Shown piece after piece: positions 7,148 to 15,147 of a stretch of DNA of 64,000 nucleotides. Where the stretch lies: contig NZ_CP146232.1 in NCBI RefSeq assembly GCF_037040815.1, forward strand, positions 2,722,501 to 2,786,500, given 5' to 3'. The stretch comes from Pararoseomonas sp. SCSIO 73927 (GTDB lineage: Bacteria > Pseudomonadota > Alphaproteobacteria > Acetobacterales > Acetobacteraceae). Below the pieces are notes generated by a model. It was not told the DNA's origin. It saw only the letters and a program-made list of their open reading frames with translations, and did not search any database. Positions within the stretch are counted from its first letter, which is position 1. Every line of letters begins with the position of its first letter. Both the position numbers and the translations under genes were made by a program.

Positions 7148-9030
7148 TGACCGGGCAGGTAGTGGTGCCCTCGATTAGGCCTCTCGGCGGTCTTCCCGAC
7201 CTCGAGGAGGGCGAGAGCTTCGTCGGATATCTCGCCCGCTACGCCTACGGCATCGGTCTTGTGCCCATCGGGAAGGTCCTGGACCGCGTCGGGCTGGGTG
7301 ACCGCCCGCTCGAGGCGAACGCGCTCGAGACCCATGACCGCGAGACGGGCGAGGAACTCCGGCAGCTGCTGGGCCTGGACTCGGCAACATTCGACCGGCT
7401 CCGGAGCTGGGGTGCGGGACCCCGTGTCGCCCGAATCCTGGGGCATGACATCCCGGACGTCCTGGTCAGTGTCCACGGGCGGCGCTGCTGCCCGGACTGC
7501 TTCCGGGAGAATCCGATCCACCAGGCCAGGTGGGACCTGATCGTCCTTCCCGGCTGCTCGCGGCATCGGACAGCGCTGAGGGGATCGTGCAGCGCGTGCG
7601 GGACCTCGTTCCGGTGGGGCTCCACCGGCGCCCCATGCTGTCCATCCCCGGGCTGCGGCCTTCCCTTCGAGGAGCAGGCGGCAGGCGTCCTCATGGGGGA
7701 CGATGCGGTGGAGGGATCCAGCCTCGTAGAGGCCCTCCTGCGGGACGGCGTCCCGGCCGGATCGGCCCCGCTCTCCGTAGGCGATACCCTGACCGCCGCA
7801 TCGGTCATCGGGACGTTCCTCCTCGGCCGCCGTCCCCAGGTGGTCCGGCAGGCTTCCAGGACGGACCAGGTCTGGCTGGCCGAGGCGATGAGGGCTGGGC
7901 TGCTGGCACTGGGGGAATGGCCTGGTCCGTTCCGGGCAGTTCTCTCCATCCTTCAGACGCACAAGGAGCAGAACCCGGGCCGCTTCGGCCTCAGGAAGGA
8001 ACTCGGACCGCTCGCGCACTGGGTGATCCAGAACAGGCGCTCGGAGATCGGTCGGCTGTTCGGAGAGGTGATCGATGGCTGGGCGGCGGAACAGCCCGGA
8101 CTTGTGACCCGCGTTGCGGGCGTACTGCGGCGCCGCCAGGAGAACCCGGATCAACCATATCTGACGACCGCTCAGGCTGCGGCCCGCCTCGGGATCAAGG
8201 ACAGCGCGTTTCGTAGATTTGCTGCACGGTCGGGAATCGAGTTCGTTCCCGCGCAGGGTTCCGGGAGCATGCTTCTCGTGCCCTCGGATCGTGTCGACAC
8301 ACTGATCGCGCTGCAATCCGATTTGGTCGACTTGGAAGGGATCGGTGAGATCCTTGGTCTCAAGCCCATGATCTTGAAGGCCATGGTCAAGGCGGGATTG
8401 CTGAAGCGGCTCTCGAAAACGGACATCCTGGATCCGCTGAGACCGTTCAGGGCAAGCGATGCACGGCGTCTTCTGGCCGAGCTGGAAGGCAAGGCTCCGC
8501 CGCGGTCGCGTGAAATGGGCCAGTACTCTGGTTATTCCGCGGCGTCGAAGATGCTCGGCGGCATCGTCGCCCTTGTCAGGGAAACCCTGGACGGGAACCT
8601 GCGCCCTGTCGGGATCGACAGGTCGGCGCGGGGCATTCACCGTCTGCGTTTCGACAGTTTCGGTCCGACCCGTTCCACCGCTGCCCCCGAGGGCATGATC
8701 CGCTACTGCGACGTCTGGGAAAGGATGGCCCTGCCGAGAAATACCGTCTCGGAATTGATGTCGGCAGGGTTGTTCGAAGGGATCGATCCCGACGGTCGTC
8801 GCCGTCAGGGCGCATATTTTGCCCCGATCGCCGCAATCGAGAAGTTCGAGCGGGATTATACCCTGACGCCGGAGATCGCTCGCAGGGCAGGTTTGCCCTG
8901 GCAGGGAATGGCGGGGCGGCTCGCCGCTCTGGGCGTCCTGCCCGTCAGCGGACCGAATGTGGATGGCCGGACGCGGCACGTGTTTCGCCGGGACGAAGTC
9001 GAAGCTGTTCTGAAGGATCTCGGAAGCTAA
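7147..9030 (+). CDS. tniQ: TniQ/TnsD-family target selector
   Basis: Target-site selection protein, 627 residues. The N-terminus has the TniQ signature (GESFVGYLARYAYGIGL), followed by zinc-finger cysteines C114-C115-P-D-C118 and a second C-x2-C set in LPGCSRH...GSCSACG (about residues 133-153). The long C-terminal half contains repeated helix-turn-helix-like units: LTTAQAAARLGIKDSAFRR near 340, GIGEILGLKPMILKAMVKAG near 400, and another near 530. This length and DNA-binding tail are closer to TnsD than to the short TniQ of Tn402. It suggests sequence-specific targeting, although no attTn7-like gene such as glmS lies beside the element. Confidence 0.88.
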   Translation: MTGQVVVPSIRPLGGLPDLEEGESFVGYLARYAYGIGLVPIGKVLDRVGLGDRPLEANALETHDRETGEELRQLLGLDSATFDRLRSWGAGPRVARILGHDIPDVLVSVHGRRCCPDCFRENPIHQARWDLIVLPGCSRHRTALRGSCSACGTSFRWGSTGAPCCPSPGCGLPFEEQAAGVLMGDDAVEGSSLVEALLRDGVPAGSAPLSVGDTLTAASVIGTFLLGRRPQVVRQASRTDQVWLAEAMRAGLLALGEWPGPFRAVLSILQTHKEQNPGRFGLRKELGPLAHWVIQNRRSEIGRLFGEVIDGWAAEQPGLVTRVAGVLRRRQENPDQPYLTTAQAAARLGIKDSAFRRFAARSGIEFVPAQGSGSMLLVPSDRVDTLIALQSDLVDLEGIGEILGLKPMILKAMVKAGLLKRLSKTDILDPLRPFRASDARRLLAELEGKAPPRSREMGQYSGYSAASKMLGGIVALVRETLDGNLRPVGIDRSARGIHRLRFDSFGPTRSTAAPEGMIRYCDVWERMALPRNTVSELMSAGLFEGIDPDGRRRQGAYFAPIAAIEKFERDYTLTPEIARRAGLPWQGMAGRLAALGVLPVSGPNVDGRTRHVFRRDEVEAVLKDLGS

Positions 9031-9342
9031 GGCGGATGTATTCCGGCGATCCTCGGTCAGTCCGGTAGGTTGGCCCTTCATTCTGGACATCGGCGTCCCT
9101 GGCAGCCAACCAGCGGGCCTCGGGGAGTCACCTTCAGCGGTCGGGCGTCAGAATGGGCCTGGAGGAACGATCTCCGGAACCCGGCTCAGGCGATGGCTGT
9201 TCAGCCCAGTCCGGATTTCTTTGTCCGGGTTCCTTCGCCTGCGTAACCCTGAACGGGAGGACTGGACACCGTTCCTGTGGTTGTGCTGTTCCCTGAACGG
9301 TACTCCCGGCCTCCCGTGGCAGAGCAGTGGTATCATCTGATA

Positions 9343-9370
9343 CCCGGCTCATGAAGTTCTGACTGACTGC
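9343..9370 (+). repeat. IS630 left terminal inverted repeat
   Basis: Begins CCCGGCTCATGAAGTTCTGA immediately after the TA at 9341-9342. It pairs with the right repeat at 10479-10506, with nine mismatches over 28 bases. Confidence 0.75.
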
Positions 9371-9927
9371 AGGTATGGGTAGTTAGTCAGGGATGCGATG
9401 CGCCCTGTCTCCGCGGTGAGTTGGTTCCAGGCCTGACAGCAGCCGTCGATGATGCTGTCGAGGTCTGGGAAGAGGCGGAGCGAGAGGAAGCGCTCGCGGA
9501 GGTAGAGCCAGACACGCTCGACCGGGTTTAGTTCCGGCGCATAGGGCGGCAGGAAGACGAGGCTGATGTTGGCCGGTGTGGCGAGGTGGCCAGCGATGTG
9601 CCAGCCCGCACCATCCAGCAGCAGGGCGGCATGCACTTTCTCGGGCAGGGTGGCGCTGAACCGGTCGAGGAAGGCCTGCATCGCCGCCGTGCCCACCTCG
9701 GTAAGCACGAGGGCAAAGGCCTGGTCGGTGCCAGGGCGAACGGCGCCGAAGATCCAGGCGGACGCGTGCCGCTGGTCGATGATGCCGCTCGGGCGGATGC
9801 CACGCTCGTACCAGATGCGGGCGCCGCGCCCCTTCTGGCCCACGCGTGCCTCGTCCTGGCACCAGATTTGGACCTCAGTGTCGGGGTGGGTACGGGTGAT
9901 CTCCTTCAGGGCCGCAGCGAGGCCCCT
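9349..9927 (-). CDS. IS630 transposase, C-terminal DDE part (OrfB)
   Basis: Catalytic half of the transposase, read in the -1 frame relative to OrfA. The part after the slip is 192 residues. The DDE triad is visible: WCQDEARVGQKG, LLLDGAGWHIAG and the ELNPVERVWLYLRE glutamate, with the LPPYAPELNP motif typical of IS630/Tc1-mariner enzymes. The open frame extends upstream of 9927 but overlaps OrfA, so translation by frameshifting from OrfA is expected, giving a fusion of about 356 residues, the normal IS630 length. The stop lies six bases inside the element's end. Confidence 0.88.
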   Translation of the reverse strand, partial: RGLAAALKEITRTHPDTEVQIWCQDEARVGQKGRGARIWYERGIRPSGIIDQRHASAWIFGAVRPGTDQAFALVLTEVGTAAMQAFLDRFSATLPEKVHAALLLDGAGWHIAGHLATPANISLVFLPPYAPELNPVERVWLYLRERFLSLRLFPDLDSIIDGCCQAWNQLTAETGRIASLTNYPYLQSVRTS

Positions 9928-10418
9928 TTTTTGAACCGCTCCTGCGCCGCGCTGTCCGCCCTGGGATGACTGGGGCGGGTCTTTTGCCAGGATAGGTCGA
10001 GCGACTTCACCAGCCGCAGCATCCCGCTCTCGCGGTAGCTCACGCCGAAGCGCTCCTCCGCCACCCGGCACAGGTCCACGATGCGCCAGGACGACACACC
10101 ATCCCTCTCCCGGTCGGGGCCGCGCAGCACGACCGCCTTGAAGGCGGCCTGCTGCCCTTCGGTCATGCGCGTCGGGCGCCCCGAGCGGGGCTGATCACGG
10201 AGGCCCGCCACACCCTCGGCATTGAAGCGGATCACCCAATCCCTGAGCGTCTGCCGATCCATCCCCGCAGCCCGGGCCGCCGCCTCCCGGCTCATGCCGT
10301 CCAGCACATTCGCCAAGGCCATCAGCCGGGCCGCCACTCGCCCGTCGCGCTCGCGCCGGGCCAGACGGCGCAACTCCGCCGCCTCCATATCGGTCCGGAT
10401 CGCCACCGCCGTGCCCAT
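9906..10418 (-). CDS. IS630 transposase, N-terminal part (OrfA)
   Basis: A 170-residue frame carrying the DNA-binding half: helix-turn-helix segments AARAAGMDRQTLRDWVIRFN and a second around SSWRIVDLCRVAEERFGV, separated by the GRPTRMTEGQ linker usual in IS630 proteins. A run of six A followed by G on the minus strand (9932-9927) lies near its end, where a -1 slip would enter the catalytic frame of OrfB. Without the slip it ends at GASLRP. Similar two-frame IS630 transposases use programmed -1 frameshifting. An inactivating mutation is the alternative, but the slippery run argues for programming. Confidence 0.85.
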   Translation of the reverse strand: MGTAVAIRTDMEAAELRRLARRERDGRVAARLMALANVLDGMSREAAARAAGMDRQTLRDWVIRFNAEGVAGLRDQPRSGRPTRMTEGQQAAFKAVVLRGPDRERDGVSSWRIVDLCRVAEERFGVSYRESGMLRLVKSLDLSWQKTRPSHPRADSAAQERFKKGASLRP

Positions 10419-10478
10419 CCCGTCCCCTCCGGCACCTCGGAGAACACCGAATCACACCATGCCGTGCAGCACCTCACA

Positions 10479-10506
10479 CGAATGAGTCAGCAGTTCGTGC
10501 GCTGGG
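10479..10506 (-). repeat. IS630 right terminal inverted repeat
   Basis: Read inward it begins CCCAGCGCACGAACTGCTGA, immediately before the TA at 10507-10508. It matches the left repeat at 19 of 28 positions. Confidence 0.75.
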
Positions 10507-10513
10507 TATGACA
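10507..10513 (-). repeat. Proposed outermost tip of the transposon right end
   Basis: TATGACA here, joined to the TA-ending segment at 9325-9342 once the IS630 is removed, reads inward as TGTCATATCAGATGATACCA. That resembles Tn402-type tips. The IS therefore splits the terminus. Inner CCGTTCAGGG-type repeats (about 9248-9258 and 9290-9300, on the opposite strand) may be further TnsB sites. Confidence 0.4.
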
Positions 10514-10540
10514 GGCTCGTTTCCAGGACGAGGGACGTAT

Positions 10541-11374
10541 ATGCCCCGCATCGAGATCCCGGCGGGAACCCGCATACGTTCGGTCGATCTCGCACACGAC
10601 AGTTCCGCGAAGGTGCTGCTGGTCCGTAGCACCTTCGGGCGACTGTACGTGAAGGGACCGATCGGCCCCGAAGGGGACGGCATGCTCCTCAGGGAATGGA
10701 TCGGGACCCGGCTGGCGGATCATTTCGGCCTTCCCACGTTCCAGTACGGGCTCATGGCTCGGCCCCTCGGCGATCCTGCCGACGAGCTGAGCCTCTCGGA
10801 CGGCACCCACCTCCGTCACGACGTCGTGTTCGCGGCGGTCCTGGAACAGGGAGCCACCTGGGAGGGCGGTCAGGAGCAGCTCGGCCAAGTGGGCAACCGC
10901 TCGGCGTTCAGCCGTCTGGTCGTCTTCGACACCTGGATCAGGAACCTCGACAGATACGTTCCACTACCGGGAGGTAGAATCCATCAGAACAAGGGGAATG
11001 TCTTCATTTCCTCGGAAAGTCGCCGGGGAAGGCATCCCCAGATCCTCGCCATGGACCATACTCACGTCCTTGGTGGTGACGCCGTCCTGGAACAGGGGCG
11101 GGCTTCTCCTTACGTACAAGATAATGGGATCTACGGCCATTTTCCGGAGTTCGCGGGCTTTGTTTCTGGCAGTGACATAGAGTCTGCTCTTGAGGCACTG
11201 GCTATAGTCGACTTTGCCGACATCCAGGGTGTCGTGGGTTCAGTCCCAGGAGAGTGGGGTATGAGCGTCGATCGGGTGCAGCGGCTCTCGGAATTTCTCG
11301 TGGCCAGGGCTCGCTACGTTGCCGGGAGGGGCTCTCGGCCGTTCTTGGATGCGCTAGGCATCCTTCTGGGATAG
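10541..11374 (+). CDS. HipA-like (HipA_2) kinase-fold protein
   Basis: A 277-residue protein with the shortened HipA kinase fold. ATG 10541 is preferred over the in-frame ATG at 10508 because a GAGGGACG site precedes it and because 10508 lies in transposon end sequence. Kinase motifs are visible: a glycine/lysine region FGRLYVKGP, the catalytic loop WIRNLDRYVP with D137 and N about ten residues on (HQNKGNVFI), and the DFG-equivalent AMDHTHVLGG with D172. The next gene, nine bases downstream, encodes a DUF3037 protein, a recurring partner of this kinase type. HipA kinases phosphorylate translation factors, but this branch has no proven substrate that I know of. It could be a toxin-like or defence module. 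Confidence 0.75.
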   Translation: MPRIEIPAGTRIRSVDLAHDSSAKVLLVRSTFGRLYVKGPIGPEGDGMLLREWIGTRLADHFGLPTFQYGLMARPLGDPADELSLSDGTHLRHDVVFAAVLEQGATWEGGQEQLGQVGNRSAFSRLVVFDTWIRNLDRYVPLPGGRIHQNKGNVFISSESRRGRHPQILAMDHTHVLGGDAVLEQGRASPYVQDNGIYGHFPEFAGFVSGSDIESALEALAIVDFADIQGVVGSVPGEWGMSVDRVQRLSEFLVARARYVAGRGSRPFLDALGILLG

Positions 11375-11383
11375 GTTGGTGCC

Positions 11384-12202
11384 ATGACCAAGGCGTTCTA
11401 CTCGCTGATCCAGTTCTGCCCCGACATCGGACGTCAGGAGACGTTCAACGTCGGACTCGTGCTGTTCCGGCCGGAACCGCACCTCTTCGTCGTGCGGCTG
11501 GCACGGAACAGCGGGGTGAATGCACGCTTCGACGTCGGCATGGCCCCCGGTCTCTTCGAGGCGACCAAGCAGGCCTTCCGCAACCGGCTGGAGCATGAGG
11601 CTCGGCAGTTCCGCACGCCTGGTGACCTGGCCGCCTTCAAGGCTTCCGGCACGAACCAGCTGAGGCTGACAGCTCCACGCGAGGTGTCGCTTCACGACCC
11701 GGTCGCGGACTCGCAGGCCTTGTTCGACGAGCTGGTGGGTGCAGACAGGCGGCCGGTCGGCAGGCGGGCCGCGCGCGGCCCCCGCGTCGGGACGCGGCTA
11801 CGTGAGGCCCTGAGGGACCGGGCAGTCCTTCCTCTCGTCGAGGAGAAGGTGCAGGTCGTCGTGCCTGCTCTCCGGACGACGATGCAGGTGGCCTTCGCCT
11901 ACCAGAACGGACGATACAACCTCGTCGAGCCGGTCGACTTCTCGACGAGGGACGATGTCATGCGGCAGGAGCGGACGGCCTGGTACGCGCTCGGGGGCAG
12001 ATCTCTCTTCGAGGAGCCGGACCCGCAGCATGGCGATCGGCGCCTGGTCGTCGTCGCTCGCCTGCCGGACGAACCCGTCGCCTCGAGGATGGTGTCGGAG
12101 ATGCTGCAGGACAATCAGGTGCACTGTTTCCCCCTCTCCGACGAGGGCCTCGACAGGCTCGCGAGCGAGATCCGGACGCACGCGGCGCTGCACCACGTGT
12201 GA
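11384..12202 (+). CDS. DUF3037 protein, partner of the HipA-like kinase
   Basis: A 272-residue protein whose N-terminus has the DUF3037 pattern: FYSLIQFCPDIGRQETFNVGLVLFRPE, then LFVVRLARN. Later segments (RPVGRRAARGPRVGTRLREAL, VQVVVPALRTTMQVAFAYQNGRYNLVEPVDF) suggest a second basic, possibly nucleic-acid-related domain. It starts nine bases after the kinase gene and the pair ends in a strong hairpin, so they form a two-gene operon. The biochemical function of DUF3037 is not established. Pairing with HipA_2 suggests an accessory or neutralising role, which is inference. Confidence 0.75.
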   Translation: MTKAFYSLIQFCPDIGRQETFNVGLVLFRPEPHLFVVRLARNSGVNARFDVGMAPGLFEATKQAFRNRLEHEARQFRTPGDLAAFKASGTNQLRLTAPREVSLHDPVADSQALFDELVGADRRPVGRRAARGPRVGTRLREALRDRAVLPLVEEKVQVVVPALRTTMQVAFAYQNGRYNLVEPVDFSTRDDVMRQERTAWYALGGRSLFEEPDPQHGDRRLVVVARLPDEPVASRMVSEMLQDNQVHCFPLSDEGLDRLASEIRTHAALHHV

Positions 12203-12208
12203 CAGGGA

Positions 12209-12243
12209 CCTGCCGCGTCCCGGACGGGCCGGGACGCGGCAGG
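12209..12243 (+). terminator. Hairpin after the kinase/DUF3037 operon
   Basis: A perfect 15-bp inverted repeat (CCTGCCGCGTCCCGG and its complement) with a five-base loop starts six bases after the DUF3037 stop codon. No T-run follows, so it may stall or stabilise the 3' end rather than act as a classical intrinsic terminator. Confidence 0.65.
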
Positions 12244-12995
12244 GCATCGACCCGGTGCGGACACCGGCCTGGAGCAGGCACGAGAAGCTCCCGGGGCGGT
12301 CGTGCGGGAGCCCTCCTTTCCGGTCCGGCGAGTGGGGGTAGAACGCAGTGCGGAGTTCTCTCCTCTTGCCCTGGCCCAGGGTCCCGGGGCGAACGCATGG
12401 ACCCAGGACCGGGCCTCCCCGTAAGGCCGGTGCCGTGCGGCCAGGACGCCAACTGGCCCTGAGGGTGATCGACCACGCGGTCGGACGGCCTGGACCGTTC
12501 TGTCGGAGGCGTCGCGCGCCCAGCCGGTCCCCGATGGGCCAGATCCGGCCGTCAGCCTCTCCCCCTCCAACACTCCATGCAGCAGGCTGTCGAGAAGGGG
12601 CGGGAGGCTCGTTCGGAACCCCCGGACCGGACGAGATCATCCCGGTCGTAGCGACCCCTATCGTAGTCTCTGCCGCCCTCTCCTCGCAGCCAGTGACCAT
12701 CGCCATCGCGATCGGCTGCCTGTCAGGGTCCTGGGTATGTCATCAAGTCATGGACACGGGATGGCGACATAAGATCGAGGTCTGGACACGAGGTGGCGAC
12801 ATGACGGCCTGCACGTGCCGAAGGTGAGTATTCAACGAAAACAAAGACTTGTTGTAAGTTGCCTGGACAAGGTCTGGGAGGGCTCACAGGATGCGCGCTG
12901 GCGGAGGAGAGGGCCCGGCTACCCCTGCCTCCGCGCGGCGCGCTCTGCGGGCCGAGGTCCGCCGCCGGAGCGCAGGCCCCGGTGCGCGTCCAGGC
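12244..12995. other. Gene-poor gap at the accessory/core border
   Basis: No convincing gene is seen between the DUF3037 hairpin and the hflX stop codon. Frames here are short, differ in composition from the neighbours and lack starts with binding sites. The stretch holds the paired 19-bp repeats at 12752-12802 and a locally AT-richer segment at about 12827-12860. That is consistent with scar sequence left by past insertions. Confidence 0.5.
12752..12802 (+). repeat. Two 19-bp direct repeats, probable end of an unidentified element
   Basis: GGACACGGGATGGCGACAT at 12752-12770 recurs as GGACACGAGGTGGCGACAT at 12784-12802, 17 of 19 identical, 32 bp apart. Read on the minus strand each begins ATGTCGCCA and the outer one would end an element at TGTCGCCACC. 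Spaced repeats ending in TGTCG or TG...CA are usual for transposase binding sites of Tn7/Tn552-like and IS21-like elements. No partner end was found in the window, and they do not match the 1901 left end. Confidence 0.5.
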
Positions 12996-14360
12996 TCAGC
13001 TCGCGGCAAGGCTCCGCTGCAGCCGCGCGACGGCCCCGGGCAGGCCGCGGATCTTCAGCACCCGGCCGTTCTCGTCGTACTCCTCGGACAGGACCCGCGC
13101 GCTCTCGTACACCTCGCCGATGAGGCCTTGCTTCGCGTAGGGCAGCACCAGCACGTCCTCCACCATCTCCGCCTCGAAGAAGGCGATGACCGTGTCCCGC
13201 AGGGCGCTGACATCCGCGGGTGAATGGGCGGAGAGAGGGATGGCGTCCGGGTGCTTCGCGAGCAGGGCGGCCCGCCCGGCGGCGTCCACCCGGTCCATCT
13301 TATTTAGCACCAGGCGGGACGGCACCGCGTCCGCCCCGATCTCCCGCAGCACGCTCCGGCTCACCTCCAGCTGCGCCTCGTAGGTCGGGTCCGACGCGTC
13401 CACGACGTAGAGCAGCAGCGAGGCCTCCAGCGCCTCCGTCAGGGTGGAGCGGAAGGAGGCCACGAGGTCGTGGGGCAGCTGCTTGATGAAGCCGACCGTG
13501 TCGGAGACGAGCACGCGCGGCCGTGTCTCCGGCTGCAGGATGCGGACCGTGGTGTCGAGCGTGGCGAAGAGCTTGTCCTCCACCAGCACCTGGCTGCCCG
13601 TGAGGGCCCGCATCAGGGAGGACTTGCCCGCGTTCGTGTAGCCGACCAGCGCCACCCGCAGCTGGTCCCGCCGGGCCGCCCGGCGGTTGTCGCTGTCGCG
13701 CTGCACCGCCTCCAGCTGCTCCTTCAGCTCCGCCAGCCGGTCGCGGATCTTGCGGCGGTCGAGGTCCAGGTTGCTCTCGCCCGCACCCGGGCCCTGCTGG
13801 CGCCCGCCGCCGCCCGTGGACTCCCGCAGCCGCGGTGCCACGTATTTCAGGCGCGCCATCTCCACTTGGAGCTTCGCCTCGCGCGTGTTGGCGTGGCGGT
13901 GGAAGATCTCGACGATGATGCCGGTACGGTCCAGCACCTGCGCCCCCGTTGCCCGCTCCAGGTTGCGGATCTGGCTGGGGGAGAGCTCATGGTCAACGAT
14001 CACGAACTCCGGCTTGCGGGCCGTGCCCGTCTCCGCCTCCGTTCCAGCCTCAGCCGGGGGCGTCGTCTCCCCGGCCCCCTCGAAGCGCTGCCTTGCCTTA
14101 GACCTCGGCGGAGGTGCCATGGAGCCCACCACGCCGGTGCCGCCCGTGAGCGCTGCCAGCTCCGCCAGCTTCCCGCTGCCGAGCAGCGCCCCGGCGCCGG
14201 TGCCCTCGCGCTTCTGCGACACCGTGCCCACAACCTCGTAGCCCAGCGTCTTCACCAGGCGTCCCAGCTCCTCGAGGCTGGCCTGGTGCGCGACGTCGTC
14301 CACCTCCGGCATCTGGATGCCGACGAGGACGGCGAGCGGAACAGGGGGCTTGGTTTCCAT
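12996..14360 (-). CDS. hflX: GTPase HflX
   Basis: Ribosome-associated GTPase that splits or rescues ribosomes under stress; 454 residues from ATG 14360 (METKPPVPLAVLVGIQ). An N-terminal HflX domain contains GTVSQKREGTGAGALLGSGK. A coiled region follows (DLDRRKIRDRLAELKEQLEA), then the G domain: G1 VALVGYTNAGKSSLMRAL, G3 DTVGFIKQLPHDLV and G4 NKMD. Between the N-terminal subdomains sits a low-complexity insert of about 45 residues rich in P, E and T (SKARQRFEGAGETTPPAEAG). hfq, its usual upstream neighbour in proteobacteria, is not next to it here. It marks the return to core chromosome after the mobile region. Confidence 0.93.
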   Translation of the reverse strand: METKPPVPLAVLVGIQMPEVDDVAHQASLEELGRLVKTLGYEVVGTVSQKREGTGAGALLGSGKLAELAALTGGTGVVGSMAPPPRSKARQRFEGAGETTPPAEAGTEAETGTARKPEFVIVDHELSPSQIRNLERATGAQVLDRTGIIVEIFHRHANTREAKLQVEMARLKYVAPRLRESTGGGGRQQGPGAGESNLDLDRRKIRDRLAELKEQLEAVQRDSDNRRAARRDQLRVALVGYTNAGKSSLMRALTGSQVLVEDKLFATLDTTVRILQPETRPRVLVSDTVGFIKQLPHDLVASFRSTLTEALEASLLLYVVDASDPTYEAQLEVSRSVLREIGADAVPSRLVLNKMDRVDAAGRAALLAKHPDAIPLSAHSPADVSALRDTVIAFFEAEMVEDVLVLPYAKQGLIGEVYESARVLSEEYDENGRVLKIRGLPGAVARLQRSLAAS

Positions 14361-14571
14361 GGTGGGGGAGTAGCATGGACCGAGCCGGAACCTGCAGCCT
14401 CGAGGGGTTGGCTCCGCCCGGCCCAGGAAGCGAGACTGGGGAGCGAGACAGGGAAGCGAGACGGCCCTCATCCCGGCTGCGTGGAGCGCAGCGATGTCCC
14501 GTCGGCGGCGGCGCGAACCGCGCGCGACAGAGGCGTGCTCCCCCGCGCCGGCCCGACCGGGGGGGCGAGGG

Positions 14572-15147
14572 TCAGTCCCGCGCCGCCTCCGCCGAGACGG
14601 CCACGGACAGCCGGAAGTTGCGCAACCGGCCCGCATCCCCCTCGGGCGCATCGGCCGGCAGCACCGCGACGGGAGAGAGCTCGCCCATCTGGGACAGCAT
14701 CTCGGGCAGGCAGACGGCGGTGACCAAGCCTCTCACGGTTCGGGCTTCCTCATCCGCGTCCTGCGCTCCCGCACCGAACGACACGGTCGTGGCTCCCGCC
14801 GGGCCGGGCGCCCCCTCGTCACCGGCGGCGGTGCCGAAGCGCCGGGCGGCGAGCCCGTCCCGCTTCTTCTCCACGAGCCATCCGTGGATACCCGGGACAA
14901 CAGGACCGTCCGCGGAACCGTGCACCGGGCGGGCCTCGATCCAGAACAGCGGCGGCAGGGCGTCCAGCACGGCGGGTGAGCGCGACACCTCGGAGGCGGC
15001 CAGCTGACCTGCCAGGCTGGCGACATCGTCGCTGACGGCCAGGGCGGGCGCGCCCTCGGCGCGCAGGCGCTGCGCCGCGCGCCGGACTTCCACCGGCGCC
15101 TCGCCGCCGAGTATCGAGGCCAGCAGGCTGCCCTCGGGGAATGTCAT
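14572..15147 (-). CDS. Hypothetical protein
   Basis: A 191-residue frame from ATG 15147 (MTFPEGSLLASILGGEAPVEVRRA). The same frame is open much further upstream, but that part is arginine/glycine-rich and resembles shadow coding. The protein is acidic and alanine-rich, has no signal peptide or membrane segment, and I recognise no domain; a central FWIEARPVHG...GIHGWLVEKK segment is the most ordered part. It is alone between hflX and a divergent gene. Codon composition fits the surrounding core. Start and reality are moderately supported only. Confidence 0.5.
   Translation of the reverse strand: MTFPEGSLLASILGGEAPVEVRRAAQRLRAEGAPALAVSDDVASLAGQLAASEVSRSPAVLDALPPLFWIEARPVHGSADGPVVPGIHGWLVEKKRDGLAARRFGTAAGDEGAPGPAGATTVSFGAGAQDADEEARTVRGLVTAVCLPEMLSQMGELSPVAVLPADAPEGDAGRLRNFRLSVAVSAEAARD

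Larger units (their letters stand above)
9343..10506 (-). mobile_element. IS630-family insertion sequence
   Basis: A 1,164-bp element inserted at TA: TA dinucleotides lie at 9341-9342 and 10507-10508. The terminal inverted repeats start CCCGGCTCATGAA (left) and CCCAGCGCACGAA (right, inward) and agree at 19 of 28 positions. Both transposase frames lie between them on the minus strand. It sits five bases inside the proposed right tip of the Tn402/Tn7-like element; excising it with one TA restores a Tn402-like end, which independently supports these borders. Confidence 0.85.
1901..10513. mobile_element. Tn402/Tn7-like transposon with two TnsA homologues, interrupted by IS630
   Basis: The core is a tightly packed co-directional set: TnsA, TnsA-like, a small TnsB-like N-domain protein, TnsB, TnsC, TniQ. 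A left end beginning TGTCAACAGTGATGACGACC lies at 1901. Removing the IS630 insertion (9343-10506 plus one TA) restores a right end whose inward reading is TGTCATATCAGATGATACCA. Both resemble the TGTCA...GA.GA tips of Tn402/Tn5053 elements; ungapped they share 15 of 26 positions. The element without the IS would be about 7.4 kb. The 5-base flanks (ATTTC left, GGCTC right) do not match, so a target duplication is not seen and the exact ends are provisional. There is no cargo or CRISPR array between the ends. Confidence 0.6.

Noticed and set aside
9329..9344. Perfect palindrome GGTATCA-TC-TGATACC before the IS630
   Set aside because: Its last two bases belong to the IS630 terminus, so the symmetry spans the insertion junction and is largely accidental; the inner part belongs to the transposon end.
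10541..12202. HipA-like/DUF3037 pair as transposon cargo
   Set aside because: It lies outside the proposed right tip at 10513; only if the true end were near 12,802 would it be cargo.
12752..12802. Two repeats as a minimal CRISPR
   Set aside because: Only two 19-bp units with a 13-bp gap and no cas genes; the layout fits transposase sites better.
13470..14723. 417-residue plus-strand frame across hflX
   Set aside because: Arginine/histidine-rich shadow of the minus-strand hflX gene with no recognisable domain.
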